Part shown: in pieces, positions 35,994 to 44,904 of the stretch
How the letters are laid out: each line of letters opens with the position of its first letter
How positions within the stretch are numbered: position 1 is the stretch's first letter
Origin: Roseivirga sp. UBA6052
Lineage (GTDB): Bacteria > Bacteroidota > Bacteroidia > Cytophagales > Cyclobacteriaceae
NCBI GenBank assembly: GCA_002427755.1
Contig: DIYO01000009.1
Location: 313,296 to 377,295, forward strand
Direction of reading: 5' to 3'
DNA: 64,000 nt
The notes under the pieces: generated by a model
The model's database searches: none
What the model was told of the DNA's origin: nothing
What the model saw: only the letters and a program-made list of their open reading frames with translations
Program-made: the position numbers and the translations under genes

Positions 35994-38438
35994 ATGTCAA
36001 TTGAGCATATGACACGAAACACACTGGTCTGCGTATTCTTCCTTCTATTATCTATCAATAGTTACAGTCAAGAAATCTTGCAAGAAAGACTCTTGGAGTA
36101 CAATGAAAATGTAATAGAAGAGAAAATCTATTTGCACACTGATAGATCTTACTACGGTATAGGAGAAACCATTTGGTATCAGGCTTACCTGACTATCGGA
36201 AACGAAAACAAGCCCTCTAACGTAAGTTCTACCGCTTACATTCAGCTTTATAATTCATCAGACAATCTAGTGTCGGAGCAAGTGATCAGAATGAATTATG
36301 GCTTGGCAAAAGGGAACATAAACCTAGATACTCTGCTAGCACCAGGTGGGTACAAACTCGTTGCTTTCACCAATTGGATGAAAAACTTTGGACCTGAGCA
36401 GGTATTCCAAAAGCCCATTTATATACTTCCGACCGAGATTGAAGAACTCGATCCAGTAATACAACAAGAGACAAACATCGATTTGCAATTTTTTCCTGAA
36501 GGCGGAAATCTGTTGGACGGTATTCCGACTAAAGTAGCTTTTAAAGCGATAGGCCCGGATGGTCTTTCTCGTGATGTAAAGGGAGTGATAGAAGCCAAAA
36601 AGTCTGGACAACAGACAGCGTTTGAAACCCAACATAAAGGGATGGGCACTGTTTTCATGACGCCTATTTACGGAGAAAAATATGAAGCCACGGTTGAAGG
36701 ATTTGGCACATTCAAACTACCAGAAGTTTATAGAGAAGGCATATCCCTGAGAGTGCAAACTTTGAATGATAGCACTCTCAAGGTTAGTGTTTTCAATAAA
36801 TCCAGCCAAAGCCCTAACACGAAACTACAACTAAACGCACACCAGTCAGGTTATACTTTCTATTCTGCAAACTTCGATGCGAACCGACTCTTAACAGTTC
36901 TTGAAATTCCTACAGGTGAGCTTTCCTCTGGATTGGCCAAAATCACAGTCCTCAATTCTAAAAACAAACCACTAGCAGAACGGCTAGTATTTGTAGAGAA
37001 TGATCTGGAGACAATTCAATTATCTTCAAATAAAGCCAGCTACAACAAAAGGGAGAAAGTTACCCTATCGCTTGGGTTCGAAAACATGGCTGAAGATTCT
37101 CTAAGTGCCATGCTCTCACTCAATGTTCTAGACATTGGCCAAACCATCGACAAGAGACCAAGTACTTCAATTTATGCCAACCTCTTATTGACGTCTGAAT
37201 TGAGTGGTTTTATTGAACAACCTACCTACTATTTTGACACTGATAATGAAAAAAGAAAAGGCCATTTAGATTTGGTAATGTTGACTCATGGATGGCGCAA
37301 ATATGATTGGAAAAATGTTCTCGATCAGGTATATCCAAACTATTCATACGAACCCGAGAGAGGGGTAAGTGTTAAAGGGCAGATGTTGAGACTTTACTCT
37401 AAGAAAAAAGCTGTAGCTAATTCAGAAATCTCAATCGTGAATCAAAAAAATATATCTGACCCAATTAGAGTTGATTCAACAGACATTAATGGCTTTTTCG
37501 AGATTAACGATTTACTGGTTTATAACAATGACACGATAATTTTTAAAGGCAACAGAAAAAAGGATAAGACCGACATACGATTTGTAGTAGACAGTAGTTC
37601 AGTACCGATAGAACTTACCAATAGTTTTAAACCTCAAATGGTTCAGGAAGACCTTAAGAGCGGTATCAACTCTTTAATTACTAGAAACAGCATTGATGAT
37701 GCCTATAGATTCTTAATAGATTCAACGGCTACGTTGCTTGACGATGTGATTGTGGAAGGATACGCTTATGCAGGAAGAGTAGAGCAAAAAGAAGCTTTAG
37801 AAAGAACCGTATGGGGAAGAGGTGATAGAGCCGTTGATTTTAATGATCCCATGTTCCAAGGTCAATTCGATCCTATTGCGGCTCTTAGAGGTAAACTTCC
37901 CGGTCTCAGAATCGAAGGTAATGCAGTAGCAGGATATAACATTGCTTTACGCACCACAGGGGTCAGACAGATCCCGCCATTAATTCTTCTAGACGATGTA
38001 CCTGTCAATCTGGATCTATTGACTTCGATTCCTGTAGATCAGATTGAACGCGTAGTGGCTTATTCATCTTTGGCTAAATCGGCCATTTTTGGAGCAGATG
38101 GAGCTGGCGGTGTACTCGCTTTTTACAGAAAACAAGATCTGAACCTAGAGAGCAAAATAGAAGAGAATGGTGTACTGGTAACCACTATTGGTAACGCTTA
38201 TGTAAGACCCGATGAATTCTATGCACCGAAGTACGATGTAAAACGACCTGAGCATCTTAAACCAGACCAGCGTATTCTCTTACATTGGCAGCCTTTACTA
38301 CCATTAATTAGAGGAGAAAAACAAGAAGTAGAATTCTATGCTACAGATCGAGAAACCACCTTGTTGATCAACGTTGAAGGGATAACTATTGAAGGTCAAC
38401 CCATCACAAAGCAAAAGCTCATTAAAGTAGGCCAATAG
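35994..38438 (+). CDS. Barrel-less MG2-plug protein, founder-like member of the array
   Basis: 814 residues with a signal peptide; ATG 35994 gives MSIEHMTRNTLVCVFFLLLS, and ATG 36009 is an equally good start. An MG2-like macroglobulin beta-sandwich follows (EKIYLHTDRSYYGIGETIW, about residues 40-145), then further beta-domains. A TonB-receptor plug domain lies at about 600-720 (FDPIAALRGKLPGLRIEG, PPLILLDDVPVNLDLL, FGADGAGGVLAFY). A last domain of about 90 residues has LHWQPLLPLI and TLLINVEGITIEGQP. There is no 22-strand barrel, so it is not a transporter. Similar MG2-plug proteins occur in Bacteroidota with no assigned role. The location is probably periplasm or outer membrane. It heads a six-gene co-oriented run. 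Confidence 0.8.
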   Translation: MSIEHMTRNTLVCVFFLLLSINSYSQEILQERLLEYNENVIEEKIYLHTDRSYYGIGETIWYQAYLTIGNENKPSNVSSTAYIQLYNSSDNLVSEQVIRMNYGLAKGNINLDTLLAPGGYKLVAFTNWMKNFGPEQVFQKPIYILPTEIEELDPVIQQETNIDLQFFPEGGNLLDGIPTKVAFKAIGPDGLSRDVKGVIEAKKSGQQTAFETQHKGMGTVFMTPIYGEKYEATVEGFGTFKLPEVYREGISLRVQTLNDSTLKVSVFNKSSQSPNTKLQLNAHQSGYTFYSANFDANRLLTVLEIPTGELSSGLAKITVLNSKNKPLAERLVFVENDLETIQLSSNKASYNKREKVTLSLGFENMAEDSLSAMLSLNVLDIGQTIDKRPSTSIYANLLLTSELSGFIEQPTYYFDTDNEKRKGHLDLVMLTHGWRKYDWKNVLDQVYPNYSYEPERGVSVKGQMLRLYSKKKAVANSEISIVNQKNISDPIRVDSTDINGFFEINDLLVYNNDTIIFKGNRKKDKTDIRFVVDSSSVPIELTNSFKPQMVQEDLKSGINSLITRNSIDDAYRFLIDSTATLLDDVIVEGYAYAGRVEQKEALERTVWGRGDRAVDFNDPMFQGQFDPIAALRGKLPGLRIEGNAVAGYNIALRTTGVRQIPPLILLDDVPVNLDLLTSIPVDQIERVVAYSSLAKSAIFGADGAGGVLAFYRKQDLNLESKIEENGVLVTTIGNAYVRPDEFYAPKYDVKRPEHLKPDQRILLHWQPLLPLIRGEKQEVEFYATDRETTLLINVEGITIEGQPITKQKLIKVGQ

Positions 38439-38607
38439 CCATTTAAACTTATAAGTGAATTTACCCTGTACTCGCTTCAATTTCAGCTCAAAAGCTCATA
38501 CCGCTTGTCAAATTCAGAGCTAAATGAACATCTTTTAGAACATTTTACCGTACAATCATTTAACCTGTTGAAAGTATAACTCTTTCAATAAAAACTAGAA
38601 CTTACAA

Positions 38608-39693
38608 ATGCGTCTGATCATTCTATCACTTTTAGTGTTAGTGGTCTTGGCTCCTCTTTGTGCCCAACAAAAAAGCATAAAAATAAGCGGGAAGATCACG
38701 GATAAAGAAACAGGTGAACCTATTGGCTTCTGCTTAGTGGGTATTGCCGGTAGCTCATTAGGAAGTGTAAGTAAAAATGACGGCTCCTTTCTTATAGAAG
38801 ATCTAGAACCAAGACCCTATAAACTTGTCATTTCTCATGTAGGGTATCAAGAAAAAGTAATCTCAATACTGCCGCGCACAGATGTTTTAGGTTTCAATAT
38901 AGAACTCCTACCCAAAGTAATAGAGATGGAAGAGGTTACTGTGTCTGCCGGTAGTAAAAGACTGTATAGAAAGAAAGAGAGGGAACTGGAACGCTTTAGA
39001 CGAATGATTTTTGGCGCTAACTATAAAAGAAAACTAATCTCCATTTTAAATGAAGATAGAATAGCCAATAAGGTTATGATGGGTAAGTCTGATGTGCCAT
39101 CTCAAAGCATGCTATTAAATATTGAAAACAACTATTTAGGTTATGATCTAGAGTATATCAATTTTCAATACATCATGTCCAAAAAACTCAATTGGTTTTT
39201 TGGAGAGACAAGATACCAAGAGAAGGAAGGTTCACCAGAAGAAATCAAACAATGGCAAGCAAACAGGCTAGATGCTTATAAAGGTTCGCTTAGGCATTTC
39301 TTGAAAAGCTTAATCGAAAATAAGTTAGAAGAAGAAGGTTTTGTGGCCTCAATCACCAACATGATTCCTAACAGCTTTAGGCCTTCATCATTCGTAAAGA
39401 AAACATCAAACCTTAAGGTTATCTACCAAGAAAAAGATAGAGGAAATGTACTTGTACAATATGACCGTGTCGGAAACTACTTTTCAATCTCATTCGATGA
39501 AGCCATTGAGATCTACTATGTAGACGATGACAAGGCAATAGATCAAAGCATTTTGGTTTTAGAAAAAGAGAAAGTACGCGTATATGCATCAGGTGAACTC
39601 GTAGACCCATTAGAGGTTCGGATTTTCGGAGAATATGCCCTAAGAGGCATTTATGAAATGTTGCCATTTAACTATGAACCGAATAAGGAATGA
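38608..39693 (+). CDS. CarboxypepD_reg protein of the array, copy 1
   Basis: 361 residues: signal peptide ending PLCAQ, then a CarboxypepD_reg sandwich at about 25-110 (ISGKITDKETGEPIGFCLV, SKNDGSFLIEDL, ISHVGYQEKV, ending with VTVSAGSKR, the linker typical of SusC N-termini). The remaining 250 residues form a unique domain with ERELERFRRMIFG, LNIENNYLGYDLEYINFQY, ANRLDAYKGSLRHFLKSL and VRVYASGELVDPLEVRIFGEY. No enzyme motif is visible. The next gene encodes a close paralogue and starts inside this gene's stop (ATGA overlap). The product is probably periplasmic or outer-membrane-associated; function unknown. Confidence 0.8.
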   Translation: MRLIILSLLVLVVLAPLCAQQKSIKISGKITDKETGEPIGFCLVGIAGSSLGSVSKNDGSFLIEDLEPRPYKLVISHVGYQEKVISILPRTDVLGFNIELLPKVIEMEEVTVSAGSKRLYRKKERELERFRRMIFGANYKRKLISILNEDRIANKVMMGKSDVPSQSMLLNIENNYLGYDLEYINFQYIMSKKLNWFFGETRYQEKEGSPEEIKQWQANRLDAYKGSLRHFLKSLIENKLEEEGFVASITNMIPNSFRPSSFVKKTSNLKVIYQEKDRGNVLVQYDRVGNYFSISFDEAIEIYYVDDDKAIDQSILVLEKEKVRVYASGELVDPLEVRIFGEYALRGIYEMLPFNYEPNKE

Positions 39694-40778
39694 TAAAACG
39701 AAAGGTAGCTATAACATATATACTTGCCTTGATCTCCGGGTTTTCATTCGCCCAACGTAATACATTTGATATAGTCGGTAAAGTTACTGATGCTGAAACA
39801 TGCTTACCCATTCGCTTAGTTCAAGTAAGCATCGCAGGTAGCTCAATAGGAGATGTAACCTCAAGGGACGGTACCTTTGCTATCAGAAATCTAGAATTCA
39901 GAACCTACGAGCTCATTATATCTCACATTGGTTATAAAGACAGAATCCTCAATATAAAACCTACCACAGAATTAATTGAAGCCGATATAGAGCTTGTTCC
40001 TGATATAACAGATCTAAATGGTGTGGTGGTATCTGCAAACAGTCGCCTATCTATCAAGCGAGCAAGAGAGCTTGAAAAGTTTAAAAAACTCGTATTTGGA
40101 CAGAATTATAAGAAGAAGCACATCTTTTTCAAGAATAAATTCGAAATAAACAATGACGTTCTGTTTGGTAGAAAAAAGCCTTCAGAACCCATAACACTAA
40201 GCATTGAGAATAACCTATTAGGCTACCAACTCGATTATGTTGGTTTTCAATATAGTGTTTCCAGAAGACAAAGATGGTTCAAGGGGTTTACCAGGTACCG
40301 GGAAATGGATGGGACTGAAAAAGAAAAAACAGAATGGGAAGCAAATAGACTTGATGCATACAAAGGGTCACTAAGACACTTCTTTAAAAGTCTGAGAGAA
40401 GGTAAGCTGAATGAGGAAGGATTTATAGCCTACACTACCAATGAGGTCCCCAATAGGTATAAGCCGAGAGGCTTTATAAAAATCACAGACCCAATAAGCC
40501 TAAGGTACACCCCACTAGAAGTGGGCAATGTAATGATAGAGTACGTACCTGATGGACGCTACTTCTCCATCTCGTTTGATGATGCTATTGAGATATTTTA
40601 CAATGATGACACAAAAGCCATAGGCCGAAGTATCCTTGTCTTAAAAGATAAGAAGGTAGACGTCTATGCTTCAGGAGAGCTGTTAGACCCTCTTCAAATC
40701 AGAGTTTTTGGCGAACTCGGTAAGAGGGGTACTTATGAAATGTTACCGTTTAATTATAAACCGCATTCTTATGATTAG
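39690..40778 (+). CDS. CarboxypepD_reg protein of the array, copy 2
   Basis: 362 residues, collinear with the preceding protein: signal peptide ending GFSFAQ, sandwich with IVGKVTDAETCLPIRLVQV and ISHIGYKDRI, then the same unique domain (ARELEKFKKLVFGQNYKKKH, LSIENNLLGYQLDYVGFQY, ANRLDAYKGSLRHFFKSL, VDVYASGELLDPLQIRVFGE). Both copies end MLPFNYEPN or MLPFNYKPH. It overlaps copy 1 by 4 bases and the next gene by 8, so the three are translationally coupled. The conserved mid-domain block ANRLDAYKGSLRHF is nearly invariant between copies and is a candidate functional surface. Confidence 0.8.
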   Translation: MIKRKVAITYILALISGFSFAQRNTFDIVGKVTDAETCLPIRLVQVSIAGSSIGDVTSRDGTFAIRNLEFRTYELIISHIGYKDRILNIKPTTELIEADIELVPDITDLNGVVVSANSRLSIKRARELEKFKKLVFGQNYKKKHIFFKNKFEINNDVLFGRKKPSEPITLSIENNLLGYQLDYVGFQYSVSRRQRWFKGFTRYREMDGTEKEKTEWEANRLDAYKGSLRHFFKSLREGKLNEEGFIAYTTNEVPNRYKPRGFIKITDPISLRYTPLEVGNVMIEYVPDGRYFSISFDDAIEIFYNDDTKAIGRSILVLKDKKVDVYASGELLDPLQIRVFGELGKRGTYEMLPFNYKPHSYD

Positions 40779-42816
40779 AAGATTCATACAATTATTCACT
40801 TTGACTTTGTTATTAGGAACACATTTGATCGCTCAGATTGATCCTCTGGAAGAGAAAATCAACTCTTTCAAGACATACCAGAATAAAAACATTGCTGAAA
40901 AATCTTATCTCCATTTTGAGCAATCTCAAAATGAAATCTGGTATAGTGTTTACGTTTATAATTCAAGTTTACTTAGCCCAACTAACCTTAGTAATAAGAC
41001 TACTATTAGCCTTTTTGATAGTAAGGATAGAATTATTGATAGTCAGACATTACGAATCGAAAATGGGATGTCAAATGGATTCTTTTCTCTGTCTGAAGAA
41101 GACATGTCCAAGGTCTTCTATTTGGCAGCACAAACGGAATGGCAAAAGAATTCTGGAACTCCATTGACGAAATATTTCGTAAGTAAAGCCAAACGTAGTT
41201 TCAGCACTTGCGGTGATGCTAACCTGACTTATCATTTGGAGCATGGCGCATTAACCAATGGACTAGAGCAAAAACTGGTGGTATCATCAAATCGGGTTTT
41301 AACTAATTCGCAAATTGAGTTAATCAATGGTGATGGAAAGGTGATTGACAGCCAGACCGGAATGGGTCACATAGCATCTTTTCAAATTAAACCTTCAAAT
41401 CTTAATGACTCCTTTTCGGTAAGAATTGAGGGCTGTAAAAACCAATTAGAATTAGAGAAACCAACAGAAGAAGGACTGATTGTTGAGGTCAAGAAGTTTA
41501 CCGACAACAACTACCTATTAGAAATTACAAATGTGGGTATAGAAATCCCTAAAAACCTCCTCACTGGGATTATTCAATCAAATGGTGAAATATTAACAAG
41601 AGCCAATCTACTACTATCAAATAATAAAGCGAGAGCCATCATCTCTGAGGAAAAATTAAAAGGAGGTATATCACAAATTACACTGCTCAATGTTAATGGT
41701 GAAGCGTTAAAAAGCAAGTTGATTTTTGTTGATAAATCGGATGACCTCAAGCCAAACATTATCTTAAGTAAGGGAGGCATTACTTTACAACTTCCTTCTG
41801 ACTTTCAGATGAAGGAAAATAGTTACATATCTGTAGCGATAAGAAAAGACCGCTCTCAATTTGAAGGTTACTCAGCAGATAATGTAAACCAAGTGGTTGA
41901 TGACATAAGTAATCCTGAACTTTTTGAGGAATCCGCATTCAATCAAGACCTCAATAATTTTTTAATAACACAAGACTGGAACGGGATTGATTGGAATGAA
42001 CTGACTAGCGAAAGCACCAGAATTCAGGACTCTATTCTTAGGGCTGAGATTAATAGAATAAATCTCGAGAACATAGAATACGATGAAATGGTGGGTAATG
42101 TAAGACAACTTGAAGATGTTACGGTTACAGTATCAAGAGAATCTATAGAGAGAGAGTTATATCCTGGACTTCAGTTGACAGGAAAAGGAGACGTTTCCAT
42201 TGATATTGCATCGAATCCATATATAAATGATAACCAAAGTGTCTTGGATATTTTACAAAGCAGAGTAGCCGGTGTTAGAGTTACAGGTGATGTTTACGGA
42301 CCAGAAGGCATAAGTATCAACATGAGAGGCGTGAACAGTCTAAATGCTGGAAATCAGCCCCTGATTTTATTAGACGGAGTGGGAGAACTCACTCCTCAAG
42401 ACCTAGCGCTAATAAGAAATAGCGAAATTGGAAGATTAGAAATATTCAGAGGCCCATCTACAAGTAGATTTGGCGCAAGAGGAGGAGCCGGTGTAATCGC
42501 ACTATTCTCAAGAGTAACCTCCAAAGCTACAGTAGATGAATATGTTGAAGCCATGAACTTTAATCAAGCCCAAGCTACATTAACTCAAACCAAGTATAAG
42601 ATCAAAGGAGAAAAGTCTGAAAGCGATCTCTTTATCTGGGAGTTTGGTTTAAAGGTTAAAACAGATAACGCCATACAAATTCCGCTCTCTAAGGAGCTGA
42701 AGGCGGCCGGTAGTTTCTATGTCAGAATTGAAAGCTTTAATGGAAACGGCCAATCTCAATCTGCAATAATTCCTGTTGACCTAAATAACATGCAAAGTGC
42801 TAAGGATAGCCAATGA
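40771..42816 (+). CDS. Barrel-less MG2-plug protein, tandem paralogue A
   Basis: 681 residues from ATG 40771; the open frame continues upstream to 40708 but ATG 40771 starts a good signal peptide (hydrophobic residues 6-18, ending HLIAQ). An MG2-like domain (EKSYLHFEQSQNEIWYSVYV) is followed by a second beta-domain bounded by the only two cysteines of the mature protein (STCGD and EGCKN). Further beta-domains come next, then a plug at about 485-590 (SVLDILQSRVAGVRVTG, QPLILLDGVGELTPQDL, FGARGGAGVIALFSR). About 90 residues follow, ending in a short beta-domain. No beta-barrel. It overlaps the upstream gene by 8 bases. Confidence 0.78.
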   Translation: MIRRFIQLFTLTLLLGTHLIAQIDPLEEKINSFKTYQNKNIAEKSYLHFEQSQNEIWYSVYVYNSSLLSPTNLSNKTTISLFDSKDRIIDSQTLRIENGMSNGFFSLSEEDMSKVFYLAAQTEWQKNSGTPLTKYFVSKAKRSFSTCGDANLTYHLEHGALTNGLEQKLVVSSNRVLTNSQIELINGDGKVIDSQTGMGHIASFQIKPSNLNDSFSVRIEGCKNQLELEKPTEEGLIVEVKKFTDNNYLLEITNVGIEIPKNLLTGIIQSNGEILTRANLLLSNNKARAIISEEKLKGGISQITLLNVNGEALKSKLIFVDKSDDLKPNIILSKGGITLQLPSDFQMKENSYISVAIRKDRSQFEGYSADNVNQVVDDISNPELFEESAFNQDLNNFLITQDWNGIDWNELTSESTRIQDSILRAEINRINLENIEYDEMVGNVRQLEDVTVTVSRESIERELYPGLQLTGKGDVSIDIASNPYINDNQSVLDILQSRVAGVRVTGDVYGPEGISINMRGVNSLNAGNQPLILLDGVGELTPQDLALIRNSEIGRLEIFRGPSTSRFGARGGAGVIALFSRVTSKATVDEYVEAMNFNQAQATLTQTKYKIKGEKSESDLFIWEFGLKVKTDNAIQIPLSKELKAAGSFYVRIESFNGNGQSQSAIIPVDLNNMQSAKDSQ

Positions 42817-42854
42817 TATATCTAAATGAATATTAGACTTAAAAGCTTCTTCAG

Positions 42855-44885
42855 ATGAATAGAATGTTTGTTCCAGTTGTCTTAGTGCTCTTTTTTATAG
42901 CGTATAATGCAAGAGCACAGGAAAGCCTAATCGAAGAAAAAATTCAGGCTTTCCGTGCCCATAATGCGAAGATCTCATCTGAGAAAACCTATGTGCATTT
43001 CGAGACTTCTGGAACAGATATTTGGTTCAATCTTTATGTGTTCAATGGTAGGTATAAATTACCTACCACAATTAGTGCAAGCACAACAGTCAAACTCTTC
43101 GACAAAAGCGGTCAACTTCTGAAACAACAAGTGGTTAAACTTACAGAAGGTAAAGCCATTGGAACATTCAACCTTTCAGCTGATGAATTTGGTAAAGCTC
43201 ACTATATCATGAGCCAAACAGAATGGCAGAAGAATACAAATACCCCAGCCACTAAGTTTTTTATCTATTCTAAGAATCAAGAAAGCTCAGGCTGTGAGTA
43301 TCTTAAACTTGAACCCTATTTAGAACAAGATTCACTCATAACAGGTGTAAGACAGAAACTGATTGTTGTAAGTGAACAAAATGTTGACTCTGGACAAATA
43401 GAACTGCTAAGTAAAGGAGGAGAAATATTAGTCTCTGCTCCTATCAAAAAGTCATTTGCTTCTTTAATAATCGAACCAGAAATGATTGGGAATTCTCTTT
43501 CAATTCGATTAAAAGGATGTGCTAAGACTTTCCCTTTGTCTCAACCCGTTGAAAAAGGATTAATCACCCAGTTTAGAAAACTAGGGGCGTCAAACTATCT
43601 ATTGAACATTGAGAATAGAGGACTTGATATTCCTGATAATAGACTAGTTGGCGTTTTACAAGCTGATGGAAGAATCTTAAAACGAGCTAATATCTCACTC
43701 ACTAACAATAAAGCAAGAGTAGTCTTTTCCAGAGATGAGTTGGTGGCGGGAGTATCTCAAATCACACTTTTAGATATTAATGGATATGCCATACGTAGCG
43801 AACTACTTTACATTAGAGAATCGAACGCGCCTGATATTCGAGTAAGTACTGAAAAAGACAATCTTAAAATCGAGTTTCCTGAATTAATAGATAGCAACGA
43901 CCTGAAATATCTCTCCATTGCGATAAGAAAAGATTCATCAAACTTTAATGGATATACAAGTACAGATTACCTCAATCTGCTCTCAGATCTAGACCAGCCA
44001 GAAAGGATTGGAATTAATTCAGGTGAAAATCAAATCAATGAAACACTGCTTACCCAAAAATGGAGTGGGGTTGATTGGAATGTGCTATCCCCAGAAAACG
44101 ATAAAATTCAGGACTCTATAATGGATGCAGAAATTAGAAATGCATACCTAGAAAATATCGTTTACGAAGAAGTAAATGGAGATGTGCGTAAGCTTGATGA
44201 TGTAACGGTAACGGCAGAAAGAGAAGATTCCGAAAAAGCAGATTTAAAGAGATATCCTTCAAAACAAGTCACCGGTAAAGGAAATGTTACTCTGAATTTG
44301 GTAGATGATCCATTTGTGAATGACAATGATAGCGTTTTGGATATTCTACAATCAGGAGTACCCGGGGTAAGAGTTTTAGGAGATATCAATAGTTTCATGA
44401 TTCCGGGAGGAACAGAGATTTCTATAATTATTAGAGGGAGCTCTGAGAATGCCTACATATTCTTAGACAATATAGTGGCATTAACACCTAATGATTTAGC
44501 TCAAATAAGGGTATCTGAAATTGGTAGCATTGAAGTGTTTACAGGTCCAGAAGCCTCAAGATGGGGAGCGAGAGGAGCATATGGTGTTATAGCACTTTAT
44601 TCTAGAGTAGACAGCAAAAAGACCTTTAGAGAGTACGCAAGAGAGCAGTCAAAAGAAAAAGTCAAAAAGTACCAGCAATCAGAAGAGTTCGAGACGGATA
44701 AAAAATCAGAAGATAAAGACCTTCTATTCTTTAAATCCGATTTAATACTTGACAATAATAAGGCTTATGAAATCCGTATGAATGAGGCCATCAAGAAAGA
44801 AGAATTGGTATATCTCCGCATAGAGGCCTTAAGCAGCGAAGGGAAACCCATCTCCAGATTAATACCGATAAGAATTGATCAGTAG
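42855..44885 (+). CDS. Barrel-less MG2-plug protein, tandem paralogue B
   Basis: 676 residues: signal peptide ending ARAQ, MG2-like domain (EKTYVHFETSGTDIWFNLYV), cysteine-bounded second domain (SSGCEYL and KGCAKT, again the only two cysteines), a middle region with QKWSGVDWNVL, and a plug with VLDILQSGVPGVRVLGDI, YIFLDNIVALTPNDL and WGARGAYGVIALYSR. It ends with a lysine- and glutamate-rich linker and a short beta-domain (EIRMNEAIKK, RLIPIRID). Paralogue A lies 38 bases upstream and paralogue C 19 bases downstream. The lost glycine-rich loop before the plug end and the missing barrel rule out a transporter. Confidence 0.78.
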   Translation: MNRMFVPVVLVLFFIAYNARAQESLIEEKIQAFRAHNAKISSEKTYVHFETSGTDIWFNLYVFNGRYKLPTTISASTTVKLFDKSGQLLKQQVVKLTEGKAIGTFNLSADEFGKAHYIMSQTEWQKNTNTPATKFFIYSKNQESSGCEYLKLEPYLEQDSLITGVRQKLIVVSEQNVDSGQIELLSKGGEILVSAPIKKSFASLIIEPEMIGNSLSIRLKGCAKTFPLSQPVEKGLITQFRKLGASNYLLNIENRGLDIPDNRLVGVLQADGRILKRANISLTNNKARVVFSRDELVAGVSQITLLDINGYAIRSELLYIRESNAPDIRVSTEKDNLKIEFPELIDSNDLKYLSIAIRKDSSNFNGYTSTDYLNLLSDLDQPERIGINSGENQINETLLTQKWSGVDWNVLSPENDKIQDSIMDAEIRNAYLENIVYEEVNGDVRKLDDVTVTAEREDSEKADLKRYPSKQVTGKGNVTLNLVDDPFVNDNDSVLDILQSGVPGVRVLGDINSFMIPGGTEISIIIRGSSENAYIFLDNIVALTPNDLAQIRVSEIGSIEVFTGPEASRWGARGAYGVIALYSRVDSKKTFREYAREQSKEKVKKYQQSEEFETDKKSEDKDLLFFKSDLILDNNKAYEIRMNEAIKKEELVYLRIEALSSEGKPISRLIPIRIDQ

Positions 44886-44904
44886 ACCTGTAAATTATTG
44901 AAGT

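Noticed and set aside
40708..40770. Upstream start of the first plug paralogue at 40708
   Set aside because: It lies inside the preceding gene; ATG 40771 begins a normal signal peptide with an 8-base overlap.
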